A stretch of DNA of 64,000 bases, taken from Rhynchospora pubera (taxonomy: Eukaryota > Streptophyta > Magnoliopsida > Poales > Cyperaceae). Every line of letters begins with the position of its first letter. Positions within the stretch are counted from its first letter, which is position 1. Positions 10,803-21,849 of the stretch are shown here, piece after piece. The translations under genes and the position numbers were made by a program. The notes under the pieces were generated by a model. That model had not been told where the DNA came from. It saw only the letters and a list, made by a program, of their open reading frames with translations, and searched no databases. The stretch is taken from the NCBI GenBank assembly GCA_028095005.1, contig CM051459.1:146342399-146406398 (forward strand), given 5' to 3'.

Positions 10803-11945
10803 TTATGCATAAAAACCTTGTTGTCCAGTGCCATATTCAGCTGTCTCCGGCCAAGTAACACCAACATTAACTTGACATGCAGCGCCTCTGAAAGTCTTCA
10901 CCTCCTGGTCACCCAACCTAGGAGTAAATTCACAATTTTTAATCTCCATGATTGGTTGATCTGGTGCGCCAATGGTGCTGCCTTGCCAGATGTTCACATA
11001 GATGGCGAGAAATGAACCAGCTGGAACTGCAGTCTTACATCTTGCAAGAGGAAGTTGCACAGCCCCATCCTTGCAAGCATTAGTGTTGATGCAAATGCCT
11101 TCATTTTTATCCCTATCAAACAAAAAGCTCCTACCCTGCTCACCAAGCTTTGAGTTTTGGGCAAATATCTGTCCATAAACTGTGGCCGAGGGAAATTGGC
11201 AACCTAATAGTGTAACATCTACACGAGCCTCTAGGCCATCCTTATAAATAGCGCAGTTTAATTCTATCTGGCCAAATTGGCTCAGTACCCTCCTGGACAA
11301 GAGTTTGTCATAGGAGTAGTGATCTAAAATAGTGTTTATCAACAATTCATCCTTATTGTCCTTGAACTGATCAGCACAAGCTTGATATCTAAATAGGTAG
11401 GGAATAATAATTGTGGAATCAGATGGCTCTATGACTCTATCGGGACCTCTAATATTGACATAACCCTGAAGCAATGAAACAAAAAAAAGTGCATGTTCAT
11501 AGAATAGAATATATAATTTCAAAGGTCTGAACTTGATAGATTTACAAACTGCAAATCTCAATCTTATTACACAAAGTGAAGTAACTTAAACTACTACATA
11601 GTTTTGTGACATAAAAGGCGAGACATAAATTAAATTTGAGTGAAATATATATACCTGAGAATTAATATATAGGGGATCCCCATCTTTTCTGCTGAAGACG
11701 ACATAAGTGGGAAATGAACTGATCAATATGCAGCCATACATGTGTTCCAAGTCATGATGCTGAAATTGGAGGAATCTGACGGAGAACACCTCCAAAATCT
11801 TCCTTGGCACTGTCGAATACGTAGCCTTAGGGTTAGGCTGCTGCTTCTCTTGCTTGGCCTTGAGCACTTTGGAGCATTCAGCCTGCAAAAGATTGCTTCC
11901 TTCCCCTTTGACATTGCCAGCAACAGCAAGGGTTTGGGTTTCCAT
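10803..11945 (-). CDS. DUF6598-like protein, gene B' (intact copy)
   Basis: Two exons on the minus strand: exon 1 11945-11655, exon 2 11465-10803, GT..AG junction in phase 0, 317 residues. The N-terminus is hydrophilic and Lys/Gln-rich (about residues 1-48). The domain opens with KILEVFSVRFLQFQ (about 49 onward), followed by LISSFPTYVVFS, YVNIRGPDRVIEP, a central QIELNCAIYKDGLEARVDV segment, and a C-terminal GAACQVNVGVTWPE strand. The order and spacing fit DUF6598, whose molecular role I do not know. No signal peptide or membrane segment is evident. B' is the only intact B copy; B at 7783-8538 is truncated. The 567 bp separating it from A' is probably a shared divergent promoter. The family assignment is by pattern; the gene structure is directly supported by the paralogue. 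Confidence 0.75.
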
Positions 11946-12512
11946 GGAATCGATTTCCTGAGACGCAACTCGCCTTTCTTTCGCAAGGGTTGCCGTCTCT
12001 ACCTAGGGTTTTGGTTTTCTTGAAAGCATCACCGACTCACCGTGACCGTGGCCTTCTCCTGTAATTCCCATTTCGATCTTGGATGGATGGTTGGATGTTT
12101 CTCCAGGCATCATCAGATAAAAAAACACGCAGCTGCATGCTTTTTTATCTTGGCCTAATTTCGACGGGCAGATTTTTGCAGGCTGCACGAATCTCGACGG
12201 ATCTAGTATTAATCACAGAATTTCCGTTATTGATCGGGCGGTCCGAAATTAAAGACTTGTAGCTGCGATGTTTTAAAAAACACGCAGAGGATGTGAATTC
12301 TTTCTCCAGGACCAGGAGCAAATTAAGATCGATATCCAAAAGATGAAGCCCATTTATTTTCATGGGCCGTTTTACGGGCTTAGGACCTACTACAGCACCG
12401 AATTATTCCCAATTCCCCTATCCAAACGTTCGCAAATCGCACGCAACGCAGCCTTCGGATAAAACCCCGGCGCGTCTCGTCTCTCGTCTCAGCGAAGCAA
12501 CCGCCCGCCCGC

Positions 12513-13032
12513 ATGGAAACCGGAGAAGCACAATCACCTCCACCCCAGTCGTACGCACGCTCTTAAAGTCTTAAATCCTCTCTCTCTCTCTCTCTCTCAT
12601 GTATTTGTTTGTACTTAAGGCCTCCTTACTTTTGCGCAGATGCGGCAGCCAGAGACATGCTCGGAATCGCATAGAGGTGTTTTCGGCGGTGTTCGAGAAC
12701 ACGTATTCACGATTTAGGAGAATGGTCTTCAAAGACGTCTTTGGCGTCCTTCTCCTCCGCACCTGCAACCGCAATTTTCCCATCTTTGATTCCAAGGTTT
12801 TAGACCCTCCGCTAATTAATCCGCAGGTACTCTACTCTAATTCTCTATCCAACGACCTCCACGGCTCCACCCCACTCGAATTATCTATCTAATCATATGT
12901 CATGGCAGGGCCATCTCACCTTAACTTGCCCCAAACATAGCATTCCAGTCAAGGATCAAGTACTCATTTTCCCTTGGTTTGTTGATATGCTTACTTGTTT
13001 TATGGATAAAAGTGAACATCTTCTGTGGAAAG
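12513..13032 (+). pseudogene. DUF6598-like gene A', 3'-truncated inverted copy of gene A
   Basis: It mirrors gene A exactly in exon structure: exon 1 12513-12550 (38 bp), exon 2 12640-12826 (187 bp, same length as in A), exon 3 from 12909. Translation follows A (METGEAQSPPPQS, RNRIEVFSAVF, GHLTLTCP) until LLWKA at about 13032. There the sequence jumps into GTATGTGTGTG at the start of the tandem array, and roughly 170 C-terminal residues of A are absent. The reading frame runs on through array sequence as non-homologous residues to about 13136. Intron 2 is short and lacks the MITE found in A, which identifies that MITE as a later insertion. Confidence 0.85.
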
Positions 13033-15674
13033 CTGTATGTGTGTGTGTGGGAATTGAATTTTGTCATTGCTTGACTGTGCATAGGTGCCTTCACATCATT
13101 TTCTGGAATATGTTATTTCGAGTTTATTTCAAGTAAATATTAATGCCATACAATTGAAAAACTCGGCTGCAAAAGTGATGAAATAAATGCTGCAATTTGT
13201 ATTAATATTGGGCTGTTTGGATTCCCTAAGGAATTTGGAGAATTTCATCTTCCTACCATAAATTTATTATAAACAATCCAAACTCTTCACAAAGTTACAC
13301 AATTTCTAATAAATTTATTCTTAAAAATTGCAACTTCTCCAAATTCTCTAAATTCCTAAGCGATCCAAACAGCCCCATTGGTATGGCATTTCTGGATCGT
13401 CCTTTTATGTATCTATCCCCTGACCCTGAGAAACTGAAGAGTGAAGACCTGTCTTGAATGAACCCGTGTAAACAGGTCTGAATCAGAATAAGTTGCGACA
13501 AGATTGTTCTCGAAATGATGATTCTGCAATTTTGAAGGTCCGTGTTATTCATCTGATATAAACTATTGCTCCTAATCCGCCCAAATCTGTATGGTGACTT
13601 AATCATTTTTGTTTTAACTATTTTCATATCTGGTATAATTTTGAAGGGAAAAAAATACTACGTCAATGATTATCGAAAGAACTGCAAAAATAATTGTTAC
13701 AACTTCGTTTTCAGGTTCAATTCATTAATTCTATGACAACTTGACAAAAAGAATTGACGCCATTGCAGAACATTTCAAATAAAAAGACTGAATTTAAAAC
13801 ATCAAGATATCACCTAATAGAAATAAACAGTGATACAACAGAAAACCGTCCCAATCCCTTGATAAACATCAGAGCATCATCTGATACTAAAGAAAAATTA
13901 CATAAGTCAATTGCTTACTTGTTTTATGGATCAAGTACTTGTTCAAGTAATTTTCTAAAAATATATATATAAATACTGTATGTGTGTGGGAATTGAATTT
14001 TGTCATTGCTTGACTGTGCATAGGTGCCTTCACATCATTTTCTGGAATATGTTATTTCGAGTTTATTTCAAGTAAATATTAATGCCATACAATTGAAAAA
14101 CTCGGCTGCAAAAGTGATGAAATAAATGCTGCAATTTGTATTAATATTGGGCTGTTTGGATTCCCTAAGGAATTTGGAGAATTTCATCTTCCTACCATAA
14201 ATTTATTATAAACAATCCAAACTCTTCACAAAGTTACACACTTTCTAATAAATTTATTCTTAAAAATTGCAACTTCTCCAAATTCTCTAAATTCCTAAGC
14301 GATCCAAACAGCCCCATTGGTATGGCATTTCTGGATCGTCCTTTTATGTATCTATCCCCTGACCCTGAGAAACTGAAGAGTGAAGACCTGTCTTGAATGA
14401 ACCCGTGTAAACAGGTCTGAATCAGAATAAGTTGCGACAAGATTGTTCTCGAAATGATGATTCTGCAATTTTGAAGGTCCGTGTTATTCATCTGATATAA
14501 ACTATTGCTCCTAATCCGCCCAAATCTGTATGGTGACTTAATCATTTTTGTTTTAACTATTTTCATATCTGGTATAATTTTGAAGGGAAAAAAATACTAC
14601 GTCAATGATTATCGAAAGAACTGCAAAAATAATTGTTACAACTTCGTTTTCAGGTTCAATTCATTAATTCTATGACAACTTGACAAAAAGAATTGACGCC
14701 ATTGCAGAACATTTCAAATAAAAAGACTGAATTTAAAACATCAAGATATCACCTAATAGAAATAAACAGTGATACAACAGAAAACCGTCCCAATCCCTTG
14801 ATAAACATCAGAGCATCATCTGATACTAAAGAAAAATTACATAAGTCAATTGCTTACTTGTTTTATGGATCAAGTACTTGTTCAAGTAATTTTCTAAAAA
14901 TATATATATAAATACTGTATGTGTGTGGGAATTGAATTTTGTCATTGCTTGACTGTGCATAGGTGCCTTCACATCATTTTCTGGAATATGTTATTTCGAG
15001 TTTATTTCAAGTAAATATTAATGCCATACAATTGAAAAACTCGGCTGCAAAAGTGATGAAATAAATGCTGCAATTTGTATTAATATTGGGCTGTTTGGAT
15101 TCCCTAAGGAATTTGGAGAATTTCATCTTCCTACCATAAATTTATTATAAACAATCCAAACTCTTCACAAAGTTACACACTTTCTAATAAATTTATTCTT
15201 AAAAATTGCAACTTCTCCAAATTCTCTAAATTCCTAAGCGATCCAAACAGCCCCATTGGTATGGCATTTCTGGATCGTCCTTTTATGTATCTATCCCCTG
15301 ACCCTGAGAAACTGAAGAGTGAAGACCTGTCTTGAATGAACCCGTGTAAACAGGTCTGAATCAGAATAAGTTGCGACAAGATTGTTCTCGAAATGATGAT
15401 TCTGCAATTTTGAAGGTCCGTGTTATTCATCTGATATAAACTATTGCTCCTAATCCGCCCAAATCTGTATGGTGACTTAATCATTTTTGTTTTAACTATT
15501 TTCATATCTGGTATAATTTTTAAGGGAAAAAAATACTACGTCAATGATTATCGAAAGAACTGCAAAAATAATTGTTACAACTTCGTTTTCAGGTTCAATT
15601 CATTAATTCTATGACAACTTGACAAAAAGAATTGACGCCATTGCAGAACATTTCAAATAAAAAGACTGAATTTC
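13033..15674. repeat. Tandem array, 939-bp unit, about 2.8 copies
   Basis: Copies at 13033-13975, 13976-14914 and 14915 to about 15674 (truncated). They are nearly identical: I see a GT-repeat length difference at the start of copy 1 and only a few substitutions. Each unit consists of (1) unique sequence starting CTGTATGTGTGTG, (2) a 167-bp MITE, (3) about 540 bp matching the 3' flank of B', and (4) a short tail containing GCTTACTTGTTTTATGGAT, a phrase also found in exon 3 of A/A'. ORFs of 110 and 72 codons recurring once per unit simply reflect the repetition. Arrays this uniform suggest recent unequal crossing-over or replication slippage. Confidence 0.95.
13210..13376. mobile_element. MITE inside the tandem unit (repeated at about 14149-14315 and 15088-15254)
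   Basis: GGGCTGTTTGGAT ... ATCCAAACAGCCCC form terminal inverted repeats, with ATT on both sides as a possible 3-bp target duplication. About 167 bp, no coding capacity, Tourist-like by terminus style. Because all three units contain it at the same place, it inserted before the array amplified. Confidence 0.78.
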
Positions 15675-16205
15675 GGTCACCATATTTTTCCTCGGCAGGA
15701 GTATGGCAAGGCAGGGGTATTTCGGTCACAATTTTATAAATCAGATTTAAAAAAAAAAATTGATCAAAATCAATGAAAAGGGTTTATTTCTCTGTTAAAT
15801 TGGCAACCTATTAATGTAACATCTACACGAGCCTCTAGGCCATCCTTATAAATAGCGCAGTTTAATTCTATCTGGCCAAATTGGCTCAGTACCCTCCTGG
15901 ACAAGAGTATGGCAAGGCAGGGGTATGGCAAGGCATGGTTCCTCGGCAGGAGTATGGCAAGGCAGGGGTATTTCGGTCACAATTTTATAAATCAGATTTA
16001 AAAAAAAAAATTGATCAAAATCAATGAAAAGGGTTTATTTCTCTGTTAAATTGGCAACCTATTAATGAAAAGGGTACGAGCCTCTACGCCATTGCATGGT
16101 TCCTCGGCAGGAGTATGGCAAGGCAGGGGTATTTCGGTCACAATTTTATAAATCAGATTTAAAAAAAAAAATTGATCAAAATCAATGAAAAGGGTTTATT
16201 TCTGA
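15675..16205. repeat. Rearranged mosaic of inverted gene B fragments
   Basis: Right of the truncated third unit lie at least three overlapping reverse-complement copies of the region around the B breakpoint (8415-8640). Each carries the CTCGGCAGGAGTATGGCAAG block, an A-run and the GAAAAGGGTTTATTTCTCTG junction. The first copy (about 15690-15905) also includes about 100 bp of B exon 2 coding sequence; the second and third are shorter. Junctions fall in short shared words such as GAGTATGGCAAGGCA. The pattern looks like template switching rather than insertion of a defined element. Confidence 0.85.
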
Positions 16206-17355
16206 ATAAATCAATATTCGAGGGGTTTATATTGGAATAGAAAATATTAGAGAGATTTATCAATCACCAAAAAAAAAATACACTATTTTCAGGCATGTCC
16301 AATATTTTCTAAATCTTATCCAGGCATTATGATTTTTTAAGCTCACGCACCAATCAAGTCCTATTATATGGATTCTTAATTTTTCAAAAAGAACTCCAGA
16401 CAAGTGCCGGGTTATCTTCTATTTGGATCAGCCACTTAGATACGCAGACACTTATTTGTCAATATTTTAGAGTCTTTTTTTAATGCAAATTAAATCAGAT
16501 AACGCAAGTGATTAACTCAATAAACAATATAAATAATCATACAGGTTGTATGTCTGAAAAATGGTTGCGGCGGAGACGCAACTGAAAAATCTAGTGTGTT
16601 TAAAAAGTTTTCTTGGAACATCTAATTCGTATCATCATATTTCACTTCTAATAACTTATATTATTTCTATCATGGGAGGAATTAATGAGATATTGTTTTC
16701 AACGTCTAATTAAGTGCAAAAATCTTAAATTATTAGAAATGGCCCAATGGGTAGTATTAGTAAGCACTCAAAAAAAAAAAAAAAAAACACTAGGCCTAAG
16801 ACGTGAGACCCATGAAACCCAACTTCTATTATCCCTCATTTCAGAATCTCAGAAGCCCAAAAAATAGCCTCAATAATCTCCATTCTTTTCTTTAGGGTTT
16901 AAAATCAGCCGCCTGTTCAAATCCGAAGCCATTACCAATGCTTTCCTCTCAAAAAGAAATTAAAATAGAAAAACCTCTCTCCACCTCTCTTCTGTTGGTG
17001 GCTCAAAATCTGAACCTGTATACGGAGCAACCTAGACGGCGGTCTTGGGTTGTTGGTTCTCTTTAAAGTTCTTTTCTTTTCAACTTCGCAACTTTTGCCT
17101 TTTAATTTTCAAATCAATGTCTTTTGTGTGTTTTTACTGATAACAAAGAAGGAAAGGATATGATGGTATAGTAAAAGGTCTGAGCAAGAGAACAAACGCA
17201 ATAACAATACCATCTCAGGTGAGCTCTTTTGTGGGTATCAAATTTGAAGAGGGCCCTTGTTCTTTGCCAGAGTGTGGCATTGCGACTGTCGCAACCTCTT
17301 CTACATTGTAATTCTACAAATGTAAACATCTCGTTTGCATGTGGATATGGGTTGG
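16206..17355. other. Intergenic DNA, no gene recognised
   Basis: It begins with more degenerate GGGTTTAT motifs (to about 16265) like those at 9250-9375, then AT-rich DNA. 16900-17300 is less AT-rich and reads like former leader sequence (AGGGTTTAAAATCAGCCGCC), but no consistent ORF is present. Confidence 0.4.
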
Positions 17356-19931
17356 ATTAAAAGGCGTGGGCTTCATTCCAAGCTTGATTGTTGGCCTAGA
17401 CTTCTCCCAACATTTTTGTGGGTTTAATTTACCCCAAGTTTTCCTGAGAGTTATTGTGTTCTCTTCACTGATCACAAAATATGTGCTGATCCTTTCAATT
17501 TTTTTCCCCTTATTTCTCACCTCAGCGCACTTTTCCCCAATTTCAGATATTACGCTTTGCATATTAAGTTTACATATTTTACAAAATGTTTACTTTATTT
17601 TATGCAAATTTCCATGGGATTTTTTGGGTCTTTTTTTAATTTGATTTTATTTCCTGTCTGTTACTGTTATTATTATGTTATTTCTCTATTTTGCATTTTC
17701 TTTTGGAGTCTAGGTTCCCCCGAATGTTGTGGAAAAGCTTAGGGATTTGGCAAATTAGTGTACCTAAAAAATCAGCAGAGTCTGTCTATGAAGTAATCTA
17801 TGTTGTGGATTAGTCAGGTCAGACAATTCAGACCGTCAGATGCAAATCACAGAGCAGTTTATGTGAATCGGGCAGCTGTGAATGGTTCAGATTTTATAAC
17901 TATTGTGGATTGCACCTTTGCATGTGAAAAAAAGTCTTAACTCAGTAATGGGGCTAAATTATGAATTATTCAGATTAAATCAGGAATATTTGGGAGGGGG
18001 AAGTGGGTAATTAAAATTACAGAGAAATGAGTTTTGGAGTTTGGAATAGTAATTAGCCTATCACTATAATTGACTTGGGGTAATTAAACTTCAGTTAGGA
18101 CTTAGGAGAGACATCTTATGCAGCTCTTATTGATATTGGCGCTGGGTAGCTAGCTGAGATGAAATGGAATTATGAATATTATTCCAACATGGTCAAAGTT
18201 TTGGTACAGAGGCTGGTATGAAGGGAAATACAGTGCATCTACTGGTATTGAATCTGTTGTCTATTGATCATAAGGTATAAGCACTTTTATGTTTCGAGGT
18301 CCTTTTCCCTTACTGGTAAATGGTGGGGCATCTTATATTTGTTTTAAAAGTAAGAGAGGTGTGAATAATGTTCATGACAATGAATATGTTAGAGTTCTTT
18401 TTAGTCATTAGGGATGTGTTGTGTTGACGGTGGTTATGGTATAATTTGTTGACACGAGTCACCAGCTCACCTAATTAACGATTGATCATGAAGTCTGAAC
18501 TCTCAACTCCTTTATGTTTTGAAGCCTTTATTCTCCATTGGTACAGATAACATGACTTGGTATTAGTTTCATGTTGATGAAAATTTCAAAGTTCCATTTG
18601 TTCACACTGAAGATATGTCTTACTACTCACAGGCTCACTGCTAAATATTTAACTGGTATCAGTGTATCCTTCATGTTTATTTTGAAATATAAATATATGA
18701 ACAACAGGATATAATCCTGGGTTGAGGATCTGTAATCCAATCCATTTCGTTTAAGAGCACCAATTCTGCCTCCTTATGTTTATTGTTATTGTTATTACGT
18801 ATATGAAAATAAAAGGAAAAGAAATGATAGATCTCTAATTGCTAAAGAAATGGATAATCTATGGTTGTTAGAAGTGGTCAACTGTTAATAACTATTTTCA
18901 TAATAAACAATAAGAGGGTGATATGTTTAAAATAGGTATATAGAAAAAAATGAGGCATTGGGATTTCTTTTTCTTTCAGAAAAATTGGTATACGCACTGT
19001 CAGATTCTCAGTACTTGAAGCTATTTTGACGACTCTATTTAATATTACCATATAATGAACTTCCCAATCAGTATGTACCGAACACCCCAAACGGTTCACC
19101 TTCAAATCCTACTGTAAGCAATATCTGTTAATTAATAATTGGAATGAAATATTTGGACTTTTTGGTTCTTAGGGAACGAAGCCATGACATCTTTCTCTAA
19201 TAAGATCTATTTATAATGCCCGAGAATTCATAACTGCAATCACGTTCGCAATAAGCATTTTGCAATATGTTACCTACCAGCATTATCTATCTGGTTGTAA
19301 AATGTTAACATTTTGTTTTTGTTTTTTTTTTTTTGAAATAAGCATTAATGCAGTACATCAAAACAGCTTCAACAATAGACGCTCAAAAAGAACTCTCCTG
19401 ATACCTGCACTAGTACCGTTCTATACGGTATCAGTTTTTTCCTATTCCGAGTACCAAATAAAAAGAAACTAATTCCCAAAAGAAAAGCAGGAGGATTATA
19501 ATTCTAGCTAGTGGATTAAAGCCCACGGGCCGCAAGATTATATCAATAAGGCCTATCACAGTGAGACTTCTCTTTTGTCGGGACCAATTCTCATCGTTGA
19601 CCTATCCTACAAGTTGTTCCTTGTAAATTGTAATATTACATATTTTCTGAGTGGAATATGACTACTTTGCTGAGAAATCAAGTTATTTTATCTGTCGTGG
19701 TTACATCCTGTAATTCTTCAAGGAGGTAAATAGTGTGTGTTGTCCAGTATGACCAAATAGAAGAAAACAAGACAATGCATAAATGATTAAATGGCGATAG
19801 ATGAGTTTGGATTTTTGTCTTGCGCCTTCTAGCCCATTCCCTCAGTCGCTGACGTGTGAGAGATCCATGCTATCCTATTAGGGGTCGTTTGGCAACATCA
19901 AATGTCAAAGTTTAGTGGAATTAAGGATTAA

Positions 19932-21193
19932 GGGGGTGTTTGTTTGTAGGGGTGGGCGCGGTATACCGCGAATACGCGAAACCGTTCCGTTCCGTCCATG
20001 TGAAACGTATAATGGAACAAAATTTCATTCCGTTTCGCAAACGGAACGGAAAACGGAATGCAATTCGTGATTCGTTTATGTGAAATACAGTGTAAATTAT
20101 ACCGTTCCGCTACGTTCCATCCAAACGGAACGAATACGAATCAGCTGGTACATACCGTTTGTTGAAACGGAACGGAATACGGAATGCCTCATTCCGTTTT
20201 CGTTTAATACGTTGCCCAGGTCTATTTGTTTGTGACTTAAAGGGTGAGGGTGCATAACTTAAGTTATGTATCCTTAAGTCACCAAACACCTCTTACATAA
20301 GATGCCTTAAGGGTACATAAGTTATGCAACCTAAATAGGTTGCATAAGTTATGCACCGGACCCCTTTAATTTTTTTTTCCAACAATACCCTTTAGAAATA
20401 ATTAATAATAATATTTAATAATCAATAATAATTAATAATAATTAATAAATAATAATATTTAATAAGTAACAATAACTATTAAAAAATCATAATTAGTAAT
20501 AAATATTAATTATTATAATTAATAAATAATAATATATAACAAGTAATAATAATAATTAATAAACAATATTGATTTATTATTAAATAATTAAAAAATTTAT
20601 ATTATTTAATTAAACATAATTAATAATATTTAATAATAATAAAATGATTTCTTATTATCATTAATAATTAATTTTTATAATAATTAAAAATTAAAAATTA
20701 ATTAATATTAATTAATAAATAATAATACTTAATAAGTAACAATAATTATTAAAAAAATCATAATTAATAACAAAGATTAATTATTATAATTAATAATATT
20801 TAACAAGTAATATTAATTATTAATAATAATGATTTAAGAATAATAATTAATTGAAGATAATTAATCAATAATAATTTTTATTATAAAATAAATAATAATA
20901 TTTTTAATATTTAATTAAAAGTAATTATTAATATTTCATAATAGTAAAAATTATTTATTATCATCATTAATAATTAATTTTTATAATAATTAATAATTAA
21001 CAATAATTAGCTCACAACATAATACATAATACTAATTCAAATTTAAGGGCATTTTAGTCTTTTGACATGAATATATGCATGCATTAAGTTAGTCATCCTT
21101 ACTACACAACCAAATATCTATTACATAACACTACATAAACACTTAGGCATCCTTAAGTTATGCAACTCCTTACTACACAAACAAACGCCCCCC
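19932..21193. mobile_element. Second-level Tourist-like element, very AT-rich interior
   Basis: Termini GGGGGTGTTTGTTTG and (reverse complement of the right end) GGGGGGCGTTTGTTTG, with TAA target duplications (19929-19931 and 21194-21196). Subterminal repeats of the CATAACTTAAGTTATG type occur at both ends. The core (about 20390-21010) is almost entirely TAATAATAATT-type sequence without coding capacity. A hAT MITE is nested only 15 bp inside its left terminus. Confidence 0.87.
19947..20224. mobile_element. Third-level hAT-type MITE, 278 bp
   Basis: Termini TAGGGGTGGGCG and (reverse complement of the right end) TAGACCTGGGCAAC, flanked by a perfect 8-bp duplication TTTGTTTG (19939-19946 and 20225-20232) derived from the host element's terminal repeat. 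The interior is rich in CGTTCCGTTCCG / CGGAACGGAA motifs. It shares terminal style with the outer element at 31667-32269. Confidence 0.92.
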
Positions 21194-21849
21194 TAAAGTT
21201 AGCATTTTGGGATTAGTGTTTGAGATTAAAGTTAATAAAAGTTAGTACTAACTTAAAGTTAGTAATTGTTGTTTGACATGATAGGTTAAAAGTTAGTGAT
21301 CAAAGTAAATGTATTCAATTATAACATTCATTTTAATCTAGACATTATAGAATTAAAAAATTTTAAATCTTGATATTTTCAAAATTTGAAACTTTGAAAA
21401 ATTAAAATTTGAATTAGAAAATTTGAAATTTGAAATTTGAAATTTGAAAATTTGAAATTTGAAATATTATATTTTAAATTTTAAAAGTTTCTTCTCAAAA
21501 TTTTTCTCTTCATATACGATATAAAAAAAAATTTGGTGTTTGAGAAAAACTTAAACATATGGCCAAGTTAGGAAGGTAGTACTAATCCCGTTGACCCCAA
21601 AGTTGTTTGGCGATGCAAGACATGTAGGTTAGCTCGTTGATTAAAAAATCAAGCTAAACTTGGCACTACCAAACGAGCCCTTATTTTTCTATCATAATTT
21701 TGCAACTAATATCAATATGCTGGATTGATCAACACGTCAGCTGCTCCACCCATTAACCAGTTATCCTTTTCCTCCATATTAATGTACGAAAGAAATGACG
21801 GGACTGATATATATATAATAATTCAATTTCAAAGCTTCATTTCACTGTA

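Larger units (their letters stand above)
5840..13032. repeat. Large inverted duplication of the A/B gene pair
   Basis: Arm 1 (about 5700-8511: A minus, B plus) is repeated in reverse orientation as arm 2 (about 11190-13032: B' minus, A' plus), with a roughly 2.7-kb spacer. Exon 1 of B and B' encode identical proteins, and the exon lengths of A and A' match exactly, so the event is young. Arm 1 is longer only because it gained a 301-bp MITE, two hAT elements and a longer GA repeat. Confidence 0.88.
19881..21680. mobile_element. Outer Tourist-like (PIF/Harbinger) element with nested insertions
   Basis: Termini GGGGTCGTTTGGCAAC and (reverse complement of the right end) GGGCTCGTTTGGTAGTG, flanked by TTA on both sides (19878-19880 and 21681-21683). 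About 540 bp belongs to this element; the remainder is the nested element at 19932-21193. It is non-coding. Copy 2 of the surrounding segmental duplication lacks the whole stack near 32710, consistent with insertion after the duplication. Confidence 0.82.

Noticed and set aside
13295..15505. Repeated ORFs of 110 codons (minus) and 72 codons (plus) in the tandem array
   Set aside because: They recur only because the DNA repeats; the sequence is MITE plus the 3' flank of B', and the peptides have no domain features.
20380..21010. AT-rich TAATAATAATT region as a replication origin or matrix attachment region
   Set aside because: It is the core of a Tourist-like element with intact termini; AT-richness alone does not support the other roles.
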